A stretch of 64,000 nucleotides of DNA from Parafrankia elaeagni (GTDB lineage Bacteria > Actinomycetota > Actinomycetes > Frankiales > Frankiaceae): NCBI RefSeq assembly GCF_000374165.1, contig NZ_KB893783.1:62001-126000 (forward strand). Direction: 5' to 3'. Below the pieces are notes generated by a model, which was not told the origin of the DNA, did not search any database, and saw only the letters and a list, made by a program, of their open reading frames with translations. This document shows positions 48,289 to 58,292 of the stretch, one piece after another. Position 1 is the stretch's first letter; every line of letters starts with the position of its first letter. Made by a program: the position numbers and the translations under genes.

Positions 48289-49116
48289 TCACTCCCACCG
48301 GAACAGCCGGGACGCCAGGCCGAGCGCGCCGACGGACCAGACGGCCAGCACGATCAGGTTGCCGGCGCCCGGCGCGGCGCCCTCGGCGAGCACGGCGCGC
48401 AGGCCGTCGGACAGCGCCGCAGTGGGCAGCGCCTCGGCGACCACCCGCATCCACCCGGGCAGCTCCTCGAGCGGGAAGACGACCCCGCCGATCAGGAGCA
48501 GCAGCAGGTAGACCCCGTTCGCGGCGGCGAGCGTGGCCTCGGCCCGCAGGGTGCCGGCCATCAGCAGCCCCAGGCCGGAGAACGCGGCGGTGCCGAGCAG
48601 GACGAGCAGGACCACCCAGCCGACCGAGGCGACCGATCCGTGCGGTTCCCAGCCGAGCGCGAACCCGACCGCGACGAGCAGCACGAGCTGGACGATCTCG
48701 ACCGCGAGGACGGCCAGCGACTTGCCCGCGAGCAGGATCGACCGGGGCAGGGGGGAGGCGCCGAGCCGCTTGAGGACGCCGTACGAGCGCTCGAACGCGG
48801 TGGCGATCGCCTGGCCGGTGAACGCCGTCGACATGATGGCCAGTGCCAGCACGCCGGGGACGAGGAAGTCCACCGAGCGCTGTGCGGTGGCCGATGTCGG
48901 CAGGACGTCCACCGCGGCGAAGAAGACCAGCAGCCCGATCGGGATGATCAGGGTCAGCAGCACGGACTCGCCACGCCGCAGGGTCAGGGTGAGCTCGAGG
49001 CGGGTCTGCGCGGCCAGCATGCGCCGCCGGGAGGCGGCCCCGGGGGCGGGGCGCAGGTCCAGGACGGCGCCGGCCGGGCGGCTTTCCGCCGGGCGGGTCT
49101 CGGCGAGGGGGCTCAT
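48289..49116 (-). CDS. ABC-2 type exporter permease
   Basis: Membrane subunit of 275 residues with six helices (for example ESVLLTLIIPIGLLVFFA, LVPGVLALAIMSTAFTGQ, IVQLVLLVAVGFALGW, GVYLLLLLIGGVVFPLEELP). The stretch VLKRLGASPLPRSILLAGK is typical of DrrB/YhhJ-type ABC-2 permeases. It starts at ATG 49116, overlapping the ATPase stop (TGATG), so the two form one exporter. The substrate is unknown; proximity to ctaA is common in actinobacteria, but no role in heme synthesis is shown. Confidence 0.9.
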   Translation of the reverse strand: MSPLAETRPAESRPAGAVLDLRPAPGAASRRRMLAAQTRLELTLTLRRGESVLLTLIIPIGLLVFFAAVDVLPTSATAQRSVDFLVPGVLALAIMSTAFTGQAIATAFERSYGVLKRLGASPLPRSILLAGKSLAVLAVEIVQLVLLVAVGFALGWEPHGSVASVGWVVLLVLLGTAAFSGLGLLMAGTLRAEATLAAANGVYLLLLLIGGVVFPLEELPGWMRVVAEALPTAALSDGLRAVLAEGAAPGAGNLIVLAVWSVGALGLASRLFRWE

Positions 49117-50249
49117 CACTCCAGCTCCGTCCCGGTCAGGTCCAGGAACACGTCCTCGAGGGTGCGCTGCTCGACGCGGAGGTCCTCGGCGAGCACGCCG
49201 TTGCCCGCGCACCACGCGGTGACCGCGGCGAGCAGCTGTGGGTCGACGGTGCCCTGCACGAGATAGTGCCCGGGCGGGTCCTCCCACCCGGTGGTGCCGT
49301 CGGGCAGTGCGAGCAGCAGGCGGCTGACGTCGAGGCCGGCCGGGGCGCGGAAGCGGAGCTGGCCCTCGGCGCCGCCGCGGGTCAGCTCGGCCGGTGTCCC
49401 GGCGGCGACGACCCGGCCCCGGTTCACGATGGCCACCTGGTCGGCGAGCCGCTCGGCCTCGTCCATCGCGTGCGTGGTGAGCACCACGGTGACGCCGGAC
49501 AGTCGCAGTTCCTCGATGAGCTCCCAGGTGTCACGCCGCCCCTGGACGTCCAGCCCGGCGGTGGGCTCGTCGAGGAAGACCAGCTCGGGGCGTCCGATGA
49601 CGGCCATCGCGAGGGAGAGCCGCTGCTGCTGCCCGCCCGACAGCCGCCGGAAGGGGACGCCGGCGACGTCGGCCAGCCCCAGCCGTTCCAGCAGGACACC
49701 GGCGTCCAGCGGGTGGGCGTGGTGCGAACCGATGAGCCGGAGCATCTCGCCGGCGCGGGCACCGGGGTACATGCCGCCGGCCTGCAGCATCACGCCGACC
49801 CGTGGGCGCAGTGCCGCCGCGTCGCGCAGCGGGTGCAGCCCGAGCACGCGGACCTCGCCGCTGTCGGCGGCCCGGAAGCCCTCGCAGATCTCGATGGTGG
49901 TGGTCTTGCCGGCGCCGTTCGGACCGAGCACCGCCGTCACGGACCCCGCGGCGACCTGCAGCGAAAGCCCGTCCACCGCACGCACGTGGGTGGTGACCGT
50001 CGGGGCCTCGTCCGGCTTGGCCTCGGTGCCGCCGGGCGGGCCGGCCCGATCGGCCTGACCTGCCCGATCGGGCGGGCTCGAAGCGTGGGTCCGGGTGCGC
50101 TGGCGACCGCGGCGCCGCTGCGCCGGCGGGCCGGCTGGCGGCTCCGGCGCTCCCGCGCGCAGGTAGCGCGGCCGGGTCTGCCCCCCGGCCGGCGCGCGCC
50201 GGTAGGTCTTGACCAGATCGGTCACCTCGACTGCCAGGACCTCGGTCAC
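49116..50249 (-). CDS. ABC exporter ATP-binding protein
   Basis: ATPase of 377 residues. Walker A GPNGAGKTT, signature RLSGGQQQRLSLAMAVIG, Walker B LVFLDEPTAGLD, and the switch His in TTHAMDEAERLADQV. It is of the DrrA type, with a C-terminal extension (TLEDVFLDLTGTELE) usual in ABC-2 partners. An unusual insertion of about 60 residues, rich in Pro, Arg and Gly, splits the first strand (LAVEVTDLVKTYRR) from VRAVDGLSLQV before Walker A. GTG 50249 is chosen because the family match begins there; the Shine-Dalgarno is weak. Confidence 0.93.
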   Translation of the reverse strand: MTEVLAVEVTDLVKTYRRAPAGGQTRPRYLRAGAPEPPAGPPAQRRRGRQRTRTHASSPPDRAGQADRAGPPGGTEAKPDEAPTVTTHVRAVDGLSLQVAAGSVTAVLGPNGAGKTTTIEICEGFRAADSGEVRVLGLHPLRDAAALRPRVGVMLQAGGMYPGARAGEMLRLIGSHHAHPLDAGVLLERLGLADVAGVPFRRLSGGQQQRLSLAMAVIGRPELVFLDEPTAGLDVQGRRDTWELIEELRLSGVTVVLTTHAMDEAERLADQVAIVNRGRVVAAGTPAELTRGGAEGQLRFRAPAGLDVSRLLLALPDGTTGWEDPPGHYLVQGTVDPQLLAAVTAWCAGNGVLAEDLRVEQRTLEDVFLDLTGTELE

Positions 50250-50314
50250 GCCGCTGATCCTACGGACTGCGCAGCGGTGCCCGGCCGGGCCGATCACGCT
50301 GACCGCGCGCGGGT

Positions 50315-50368
50315 GGACTACCGGCGGGAGGGGGACTACCGGCGGGAGGAGGACTGCGGGCGGGAGGG
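50315..50368. repeat. 18-bp tandem repeat at the 3' end of the BldD-like gene
   Basis: Three 18-base units beginning GGACT (50315, 50333, 50351), each close to GGACTACCGGCGGGAGGG. The gene's stop codon (50336-50338 on the minus strand) lies in the second unit, so the array changes the C-terminal tail and its length could shift the end of the protein. Confidence 0.8.
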
Positions 50369-50899
50369 GGGCTGGGGGGGCCGGAGCGCCGGCGGCCGGC
50401 GGCGTCCGCCGGCGGACGCCGCCTCACCGGGGTCGACCAGCGTGCCCCAGGCCACGAGCCGCTCGTAGAGGACCGCGGGAGTGGTGCTGTACAGCCGCGA
50501 CAGCGACTGCAGGTCGGAACGCCGGAGCCGCAGCACGTCCCGTGAGCTGTCCGAGCGCAGCACCTGCACGATGGCGATCCACCGGCGCAGCGGGCCGGTC
50601 CGCGTCGGCGGCAGCTTCCGCAGCCGCCGCAGGTCGATGACCAGCGGCGGGAGGTCGTCGGTCTCACGGCGCTCGATCGGCGGCGGGACGAGCAGTGTCG
50701 CCGGGACGTCGTACAGTTCGGCGAGCTCGACCAGGCGGTGCACCCGCAGGGTCCGGCTGCCTCGCTCGTAGGCGCCGAGCGTGCCGGCGGTCCACCGCCC
50801 CTCGGTGCGTTCCTGGACGTCGAGGAGGGACAGCCCGCGTCGGTTGCGGGCAGCTCGGAGGCGGCGGCCCAGTTCCAGGGCGTAGTCCGCGTCGGTCAC
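50336..50899 (-). CDS. BldD-like XRE regulator with a c-di-GMP-type motif
   Basis: Protein of 187 residues closely following the layout of BldD, the c-di-GMP-controlled repressor of sporulation genes in Streptomyces. The N-terminal HTH (YALELGRRLRAARNRRGLSL, EGRWTAGTLGAYERGSRTLR, VHRLVELAELYDVP) is followed by a C-terminal domain (VIDLRRLRKLPPTRTGPLRR, LQSLSRLYSTTPAVLYERLV, AWGTLVD). The BldD signature RGD-X8-RQDD is represented by RSD-X8-RRSD. The last 25 residues are an Arg/Pro tail encoded partly by tandem repeats. GTG 50899 gives the family-like start (GGAG close upstream); ATG 50971 would add 24 residues. It may be a paralogue and not BldD itself. Confidence 0.8.
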   Translation of the reverse strand: MTDADYALELGRRLRAARNRRGLSLLDVQERTEGRWTAGTLGAYERGSRTLRVHRLVELAELYDVPATLLVPPPIERRETDDLPPLVIDLRRLRKLPPTRTGPLRRWIAIVQVLRSDSSRDVLRLRRSDLQSLSRLYSTTPAVLYERLVAWGTLVDPGEAASAGGRRRPPALRPPQPPSRPQSSSRR

Positions 50900-51115
50900 G
50901 GTCTCCGTCCGGGGTGATGTGCGCGGCGGGAGACGCCAACCGCCCCCGGGGTACAGGTTGACAGGAATCATGGCGCGGGACAGCCACTTTTCCCAATCGG
51001 CGGCCAGCTGGTGTTGTCTTTCAGTGGGCTTGGATCGTTGTTCTGATGTGGGGTCTCGTGTGCTGCCGGGACGGATCCCGGCCAGCCGGCCAGGCCGGCC
51101 GGAGTGACGGACCGC

Positions 51116-52609
<1,494 letters not shown>

Positions 52610-52736
52610 GTCCGAGTCCCTCCCGCCCACGGGCCGTCCGGCCATAGTCGCCCTGCGTGCAGCCTGGTCGCCGCGCCGGGCCGCGCCGGACCCGGGCCGT
52701 CCCGGATGGTCCGACCACGGTAGTGGGGCCTGCCGG

Positions 52737-53534
52737 TCAGGACAGGGAGGAGAGGTCCACGGAGCTCGTCGGGGCGGTGATCGAGACCGCGGCGTCGTAG
52801 TCGGAGAAGTCCATCCAGCCCTCCTCGCCCTCCAGCATCTCCATCCGCAGCGGGACGGGCTCGCCGGTGTTCGCCGCCCAGAGGCGGGTCCCTCCCGGGC
52901 TGCCCGCGACCACGGCACGGCGCCCGCCGACCTCCTCGGTGGTCACCTCGCCGTCGAGCGCCGCCACGTACTCGCCGAGTGCCTGGACGAACCCCTCGAT
53001 GCTGAAGAAGCGGTACTGGGCCGCCGCCTCCGTGGACAGCCGCACCCACTGGTCGGCCAGCAGCTCCGCGGCGTCACCCTCGCCGATCGACTCGTAGTAC
53101 TCGCGACTGCCCCTGGTGAAGGTGTCGTCGTCCACCTTCACCAGCTCGGCGACGATCTGCCCGGAGGTCACGGTGCCGCGGGCCGACGGGCCGGCCATCA
53201 CCAGGTCGTAGGTGGTCGTGCCGTCGCTGGACGGGTCCTGGACGGTGCCGAGGACGCGCACGCTGCCGGCGCCGCGCAGCGCCTCCACCGAACGCGTCCC
53301 GACCTCGGCGGGGGAGGCCTTCTCCAGGCCGTTGGTCTCCGTGCCGCCGCCGCAGGCGGTGAGGCCCGCAGCCACGACGGCCAGGGCGACCGTGGCGACG
53401 GCGCCGCGCCAGGGGGAGGCCGGCCGGCGGAGTGTCCGCGGCCGGGCTGCCGGGGTGCCGGGGTGTCCCGTGCCTGCCAGGCTGGTGGCGGCCATGACCG
53501 CGCCGCCGGGGCCGATCGTGCGAACCGTTCGCAT
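52737..53534 (-). CDS. Lipoprotein, possibly LppX/LprG-like
   Basis: Exported lipoprotein of 265 residues. After an N-terminal region of about 40 residues comes a hydrophobic helix and lipobox (AAGLTACGGG). The mature part has the pattern of LppX_LprAFG/LolA-like beta folds: ASPAEVGTRSVEALRGAGSV, YDLVMAGPSARGTV, FTRGSREYYESI, WVRLSTEAAAQYRFFSIEGF and GEPVPLRMEML. These can carry lipids, but no ligand can be given. ATG 53534 is chosen because GGGAAGG lies upstream; ATG 53561 is possible. Confidence 0.75.
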   Translation of the reverse strand: MRTVRTIGPGGAVMAATSLAGTGHPGTPAARPRTLRRPASPWRGAVATVALAVVAAGLTACGGGTETNGLEKASPAEVGTRSVEALRGAGSVRVLGTVQDPSSDGTTTYDLVMAGPSARGTVTSGQIVAELVKVDDDTFTRGSREYYESIGEGDAAELLADQWVRLSTEAAAQYRFFSIEGFVQALGEYVAALDGEVTTEEVGGRRAVVAGSPGGTRLWAANTGEPVPLRMEMLEGEEGWMDFSDYDAAVSITAPTSSVDLSSLS

Positions 53535-53770
53535 CTCGCAGCACCTTCCCGTACGTCGCATGCCGCCCGAAAGTGTCCCATCCCGGGCGGGGTGTGCTGC
53601 GTGGCGGGTGGGTCACAGCCGGCTCCGAGGCAGGCTGCGGCACCGAAACCGCGGGTCGCGCGCACGGGTGGATCACGGTGCCGTGTCGCGGATCCGACGC
53701 TGTGAAAGAGATCTCCGGACGGTCGGGTGATCTGCGGCTCCTCGGTTCGACCGCGTCACGGAAATAGGGC

Positions 53771-53785
53771 ACACTGGTGTTGTGA
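53771..53785. promoter_or_regulatory. Inverted repeat across the sufR start, likely SufR operator
   Basis: ACACT-N5-TGTGA (53771-53785) is a 15-base imperfect dyad overlapping the GTG start of sufR at 53782. CACACT within it could also be the -10 element of a leaderless transcript. The pattern agrees with the operator I recall for actinobacterial SufR, though that recall is unverified. Repression of the whole suf operon by SufR binding here is inferred. Confidence 0.55.
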
Positions 53786-54585
53786 AAAGCGGGCAGGAGG
53801 TTCCATCGGGCGTGGCCGACGGCCGCACCCGGGACCGCGTCGTCCGCCTCCTGCTCGAGCGCGGCCCCTCCACGGCAGCCGATCTCTCCCACGAGCTCGG
53901 GCTGTCGCCCGCCGCCGTCCGCCGCCATCTCGACGCGATGACCTCGGACGGCACGATCACGACCACCTCGACCGGGGTGCGTGGCCCTCGCGGGCGGGGC
54001 CGTCCGGCCCGGCGCTACACGCTCACCGAGGCCGGGCACCAGGCCGGGCCGACGGCCTACTCCGACCTGGCGGCCGGCGCGCTGCGGTTCCTCGCGGACG
54101 CCTGCGGCCCGGAGGCGGTCGCCGAGTTCGCCCGGGCCCGCGGGGTCGATCTCGAACGCCAGATCCGCGACGAGGTGGTCGCGGTTCCGCCGGCGGAGCG
54201 GCCGGAGGCGATCGCCGCGGCCATGACCCAGGCCGGGTACACCGCCAGCGTCTCCGAGCTGCCGACCGGCACCCAGATCTGCCAGCATCACTGCCCGGTG
54301 CAGCACGTGGCCGAGCGGTTCCCGGCGCTGTGTGAGGCCGAGACGGCGATGCTCTCGCGGCTTCTCGACACCCATGTGCAGCGGTTGGCGACGATCGCGC
54401 ACGGCGACGGCGTCTGCACCACCCATATCCCGGTGATCCCCGTGGAGGCGATCACGGTACTCCCGCCCGTCGGGAGTGCCGCGGCAGCCGAGCCCACGCC
54501 ATCGCCGGGTGCACCGCCCGACACGGCCTCGTCCGGGTCCGGGCGGACATCACAACCATCCTCATTTTCGGAAGGTTCCCTATGA
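53782..54585 (+). CDS. sufR: Fe-S cluster-binding repressor SufR
   Basis: Regulator of 267 residues that in cyanobacteria and mycobacteria represses suf genes when it carries an Fe-S cluster. A winged helix N-terminus ([52 protein letters not shown]) is followed by the effector part with Cys167-X3-Cys171-X12-Cys184 and Cys212, the expected cluster ligands. The C-terminal 40 residues are low-complexity. The GTG lies in an inverted repeat and there is no Shine-Dalgarno, so a leaderless mRNA is likely. The stop overlaps the sufB start. Confidence 0.92.
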   Translation: MKSGQEVPSGVADGRTRDRVVRLLLERGPSTAADLSHELGLSPAAVRRHLDAMTSDGTITTTSTGVRGPRGRGRPARRYTLTEAGHQAGPTAYSDLAAGALRFLADACGPEAVAEFARARGVDLERQIRDEVVAVPPAERPEAIAAAMTQAGYTASVSELPTGTQICQHHCPVQHVAERFPALCEAETAMLSRLLDTHVQRLATIAHGDGVCTTHIPVIPVEAITVLPPVGSAAAAEPTPSPGAPPDTASSGSGRTSQPSSFSEGSL

Positions 54586-55994
54586 CCACCTCTGCCGAGA
54601 CCGCCCTTGAGGGCCTTGGCTCCTACCGGTTCGGCTGGGCAGATGCGGACGCCTACGCCGTCGACGTGGAGCGCGGCCTCTCCGAAGCAGTTGTTCGCAG
54701 CATCTCGGCGAAGAAGAACGAGCCGTCCTGGATGATCGACCTGCGGCTCAAGGGGCTGAAGCTCTTCGAGCGCAAGCCCATGCCGACCTGGGGCGCGGAC
54801 CTGACCGGGATCCACTTCGACAACATCAAGTACTTCGTCCGGTCGACGGAGAAGCAGGCCGCCGAGTGGAACGAGCTGCCCGAGGACATCCGCGCCACCT
54901 ACGACCGGCTCGGCATCCCCGAGGCGGAGAAGCAGCGGCTGATCTCCGGCGTCGCGGCCCAGTACGAGTCCGAGGTCGTCTACCACAAGATCCGTGAGGA
55001 TCTCGAGGAGCAGGGTGTCATCTTCCTCGACACCGACTCGGGCCTGCGTGAGCACCCGGAGCTCTTCCAGGAGTACTTCGGCTCGGTGATCCCGGTCGGC
55101 GACAACAAGTTCGCCGCGCTGAACACCTCGGTGTGGTCCGGTGGCTCGTTCATCTACGTCCCGCCGGGCGTGCAGGTCGAGATCCCGCTGCAGGCCTACT
55201 TCCGGATCAACACGGAGAACATGGGCCAGTTCGAGCGGACCCTGATCATCGTCGACGAGGGCGCGTACGTCCACTACGTCGAGGGCTGCACGGCGCCGGT
55301 CTACTCGTCCGACTCACTGCACTCCGCGGTGGTCGAGATCATCGTGAAGAAGAACGCGCGCTGCCGCTACACGACCATCCAGAACTGGTCGAACAACGTC
55401 TACAACCTGGTCACGAAGCGGGCCGCCTGCCACGAGGGCGCCACCATGGAGTGGATCGACGGCAACATCGGCTCCAAGGTGACGATGAAGTACCCGGCGG
55501 TGTGGATGCTCGGCGAGCGTGCCCACGGCGAGGTGCTCTCCGTCGCCTTCGCAGGTGAGGGGCAGCACCAGGACGCCGGCGCCAAGATGGTGCACGCCGC
55601 GCCGCGGACGTCGTCGAAGATCGTGTCGAAGTCCGTGGCCCGCGGCGGCGGCCGTACCTCGTACCGTGGCCTGGTCCAGATCAACGAGGGCTCGCACGCC
55701 TCCCGGTCGTCGGTGAAGTGTGACGCGCTGCTGGTCGACACGATCAGCCGCTCCGACACCTACCCCTATGTCGACGTCCGCGAGGACGACGCCTCCATCG
55801 GGCACGAGGCCAGCGTCTCCAAGGTCGGCGAGGACCAGCTCTTCTACCTGATGAGCCGCGGCCTGTCCGAGGACGAGGCGATGGCCATGGTCGTGCGCGG
55901 CTTCATCGAGCCGATCGCGCGCGAGCTGCCCATGGAGTACGCCCTCGAACTCAACCGGCTCATCGAGCTCCAGATGGAAGGCGCAGTCGGCTGA
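54582..55994 (+). CDS. sufB: Fe-S assembly scaffold SufB
   Basis: Scaffold subunit of the SufBC2D complex, 470 residues. Clear matches: [104 protein letters not shown] and [20 protein letters not shown]. No intein interrupts it, unlike many mycobacterial SufB proteins. ATG overlaps the sufR stop by 4 bases, and the sufD start overlaps its stop. Confidence 0.97.
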   Translation: MTTSAETALEGLGSYRFGWADADAYAVDVERGLSEAVVRSISAKKNEPSWMIDLRLKGLKLFERKPMPTWGADLTGIHFDNIKYFVRSTEKQAAEWNELPEDIRATYDRLGIPEAEKQRLISGVAAQYESEVVYHKIREDLEEQGVIFLDTDSGLREHPELFQEYFGSVIPVGDNKFAALNTSVWSGGSFIYVPPGVQVEIPLQAYFRINTENMGQFERTLIIVDEGAYVHYVEGCTAPVYSSDSLHSAVVEIIVKKNARCRYTTIQNWSNNVYNLVTKRAACHEGATMEWIDGNIGSKVTMKYPAVWMLGERAHGEVLSVAFAGEGQHQDAGAKMVHAAPRTSSKIVSKSVARGGGRTSYRGLVQINEGSHASRSSVKCDALLVDTISRSDTYPYVDVREDDASIGHEASVSKVGEDQLFYLMSRGLSEDEAMAMVVRGFIEPIARELPMEYALELNRLIELQMEGAVG

Positions 55995-57139
55995 TGGCCG
56001 TCATCGATGCCACGGGACGCCCCCCGGCGCAGGCCGGCGCGGCACCGCGTCCCGTCCGGTCCCGTGACCCCGAGGACCACGTAGTACCCGGTGGCCGGGA
56101 GGAGGCGTGGCGGTTCACCCCGCTGCGCCGCCTGCGCGGCCTGCTGAACGGGCCGCCGAGCGACACCAAGATCGATGTCTCGGTCGCCGCGCCGGACGGC
56201 GTGGAGGTCGAGCGGCTCGCCGCCACCGACTCCCGGATCGGGCGGGTCCTGACCCCGGCCGACCGCCCGTCGGCGTTCGCGATGGCCCGGGCGGACGGCG
56301 GCGTCTCCGTCACCGTCCCGGGCGAGGCGGCGCTGACCGAGCCGGTCGTCGTGCGCCTGCGCGGCGACGGCGGGGTCGCCTACGAGCACGTGCTCGTCGA
56401 GCTCGGCCCGTTCGCCTCCGCGACGGTGGTGCTCGACCACACCGGCAGCGCCGCCTTCGCCGGCACCGTCGAGGTGTTCATCGGCCACGGCGCCGCGCTG
56501 ACCTTCGTCACCCTCCAGGACTGGGCCGACGACGCCGTCCACCTGGGCTCGCACGCCTTCTCGGTGGGCCGGGACGCCCGCCTGCGGTCGTTCACCGTGA
56601 CCCTCGGCGGCGACCTCGTCCGGCTCAACCCGACGGTGGAGTACCGCGGGCCCGGCGGCGACGCCGAGCTCTACGGCCTGTTCTTCACCGACACGGGCCA
56701 GCACCAGGAGCACCGCCTGCTGGTCGACCACCAGGCGCGGAACTGCCGCAGCCGGGTCGTCTACAAGGGCGCCCTGCAGGGCGCCGGGGCACACGCGGTG
56801 TGGATCGGCGACGTCGTGATCGGTGCCGACGCTGTCGGTACGGACACCTACGAGCTGAACCGCAACCTGGTGCTCACCGACGGCGCCCGCGCCGACTCGG
56901 TGCCCAACCTGGAGATCCTCACCGGCGAGGTCGTCGGTGCCGGTCACGCCAGCGCGACCGGACGGTTCGACGACGAGTCGTTGTTCTACCTGATGTCGCG
57001 CGGCATTCCGGCCGACGAGGCACGCCGGCTGGTCGTCCGCGGGTTCTTCGCCGAGATCGTCGACCGGATCGACATCCCCGAACTGCGTGAGCGGATCATG
57101 GCGCGGGTCGAGGAGGAGCTGGCGGCGGTGGGCGTATGA
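55994..57139 (+). CDS. sufD: Fe-S assembly protein SufD
   Basis: SufB paralogue and partner in SufBC2D, 381 residues. N-terminal EEAWRFTPLRRLRGLL; the beta-helix core with VFIGHGAALTFVTLQDWADD; GLFFTDTGQHQEHRLLVDHQ, ARNCRSRVVYKGALQG and the shared C-terminal ending [20 protein letters not shown]. The start is one base into the sufB stop. The Rieske gene overlaps its end by 4 bases, so translation is probably coupled. Confidence 0.96.
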   Translation: MAVIDATGRPPAQAGAAPRPVRSRDPEDHVVPGGREEAWRFTPLRRLRGLLNGPPSDTKIDVSVAAPDGVEVERLAATDSRIGRVLTPADRPSAFAMARADGGVSVTVPGEAALTEPVVVRLRGDGGVAYEHVLVELGPFASATVVLDHTGSAAFAGTVEVFIGHGAALTFVTLQDWADDAVHLGSHAFSVGRDARLRSFTVTLGGDLVRLNPTVEYRGPGGDAELYGLFFTDTGQHQEHRLLVDHQARNCRSRVVYKGALQGAGAHAVWIGDVVIGADAVGTDTYELNRNLVLTDGARADSVPNLEILTGEVVGAGHASATGRFDDESLFYLMSRGIPADEARRLVVRGFFAEIVDRIDIPELRERIMARVEEELAAVGV

Positions 57140-57507
57140 CCACGCCGAGCAGCACAGGCGCCGCCGGGACCACGGCGGGGTCTTCCTGGCGGCGCGCCTG
57201 CGCCGTCTCCGACCTGGCCGACGAGGCCGCGCTCGGCGTCGAGATCGACGGCGAGCCGGTGTGCCTCGTCCGGTCGGGCGGCCGGTACTACGCGGTGCGG
57301 GACGAGTGCACCCACGCCGACGTGATGCTCTCCGAGGGCGAGGTCGAGAACGGCCTCATCGAGTGCTGGCTGCACGGCTCCCAGTTCGACCTGACCACGG
57401 GCGAGCCGACGAGCCTGCCGGCCATCGACCCGGTGCCCACCTACCCAGTGACCATCGACGGCGACGACGTGCTCGTCGACCTTCACACGAACCCGAAGCG
57501 AGGGTGA
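57136..57507 (+). CDS. Rieske-type [2Fe-2S] ferredoxin in the suf operon
   Basis: Small Rieske protein of 123 residues. The cluster ligands are CTH (in DECTHADVMLSEGEV) and CWLH (in LIECWLHGSQFD), the C-X-H...C-X2-H pattern. It resembles the ferredoxin component of aromatic dioxygenases but sits between sufD and sufC, as in other actinobacterial suf operons; it may donate electrons during cluster assembly, a role not proven. ATG with a 4-base overlap on sufD. Confidence 0.93.
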   Translation: MTTPSSTGAAGTTAGSSWRRACAVSDLADEAALGVEIDGEPVCLVRSGGRYYAVRDECTHADVMLSEGEVENGLIECWLHGSQFDLTTGEPTSLPAIDPVPTYPVTIDGDDVLVDLHTNPKRG

Positions 57508-57515
57508 CGACAGCG

Positions 57516-58292
57516 GTGTCTGTTCTCGAGATCCGCAACCTGCACGTGTCGGTCGAGACCGACACGGACGGCCCGCGCGAGATCCTGCGCGGTGTCGACC
57601 TCACCGTCCGCAAGGGCGAGACCCACGCGATCATGGGGCCGAACGGCTCCGGCAAGTCCACGCTCTCCTACTCGATCGCCGGCCACCCCAAGTACACCGT
57701 CACCGAGGGCACCGTGACCCTCGACGGCGAGGACGTCCTGGCGATGCCCGTCGACGCGCGGGCGCGGGCCGGGATCTTCCTGGCGATGCAGTACCCGGTC
57801 GAGGTGCCCGGCGTCTCGGTGTCGAACTTCCTGCGCTCCTCGGTGACGGCGGTCCGGGGCGAGGCCCCGAAGCTGCGCACCTGGGTCAAGGAGGTCAAGG
57901 AGTCGATGGCCGGGCTGGAGATGGACCCGGCGTTCGCCGAGCGCAGCGTCAACGAGGGCTTCTCCGGCGGTGAGAAGAAGCGCCACGAGATCCTGCAGAT
58001 GAAGCTGCTCGCGCCGAAGATCGCCATCCTCGACGAGACCGACTCCGGCCTGGACGTCGACGCCCTGCGCATCGTCTCGGCCGGCATCGAGGCGGTACGG
58101 GCCAAGGGGGAGACGGGCATTCTGCTCATCACCCACTACACCCGCATCCTGCGCTACGTGAAGCCCGAGTTCGTGCACGTCATGGCGGGCGGGCGGATCG
58201 TGGACGCGGGTGGCCCCGAGCTCGCGGCGACGCTGGAGGAGTCCGGCTACGACCGGTACGTGAAGACCACGGAGCCGGCGGCGATCTCATGA
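57516..58292 (+). CDS. sufC: Fe-S assembly ATPase SufC
   Basis: ABC-type ATPase of 258 residues that powers SufBC2D. Walker A GPNGSGKST, the SufC-specific LAMQYPVEVPGVSVSNFLR, signature GFSGGEKKRHEILQM, Walker B AILDETDSGLDVDAL, and THYTRIL. GTG 57516 gives MSVLEIRNLHV; GTG 57504, overlapping the Rieske stop, is the alternative and fits the overlapping style of the operon. The stop overlaps sufS. Confidence 0.96.
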   Translation: MSVLEIRNLHVSVETDTDGPREILRGVDLTVRKGETHAIMGPNGSGKSTLSYSIAGHPKYTVTEGTVTLDGEDVLAMPVDARARAGIFLAMQYPVEVPGVSVSNFLRSSVTAVRGEAPKLRTWVKEVKESMAGLEMDPAFAERSVNEGFSGGEKKRHEILQMKLLAPKIAILDETDSGLDVDALRIVSAGIEAVRAKGETGILLITHYTRILRYVKPEFVHVMAGGRIVDAGGPELAATLEESGYDRYVKTTEPAAIS

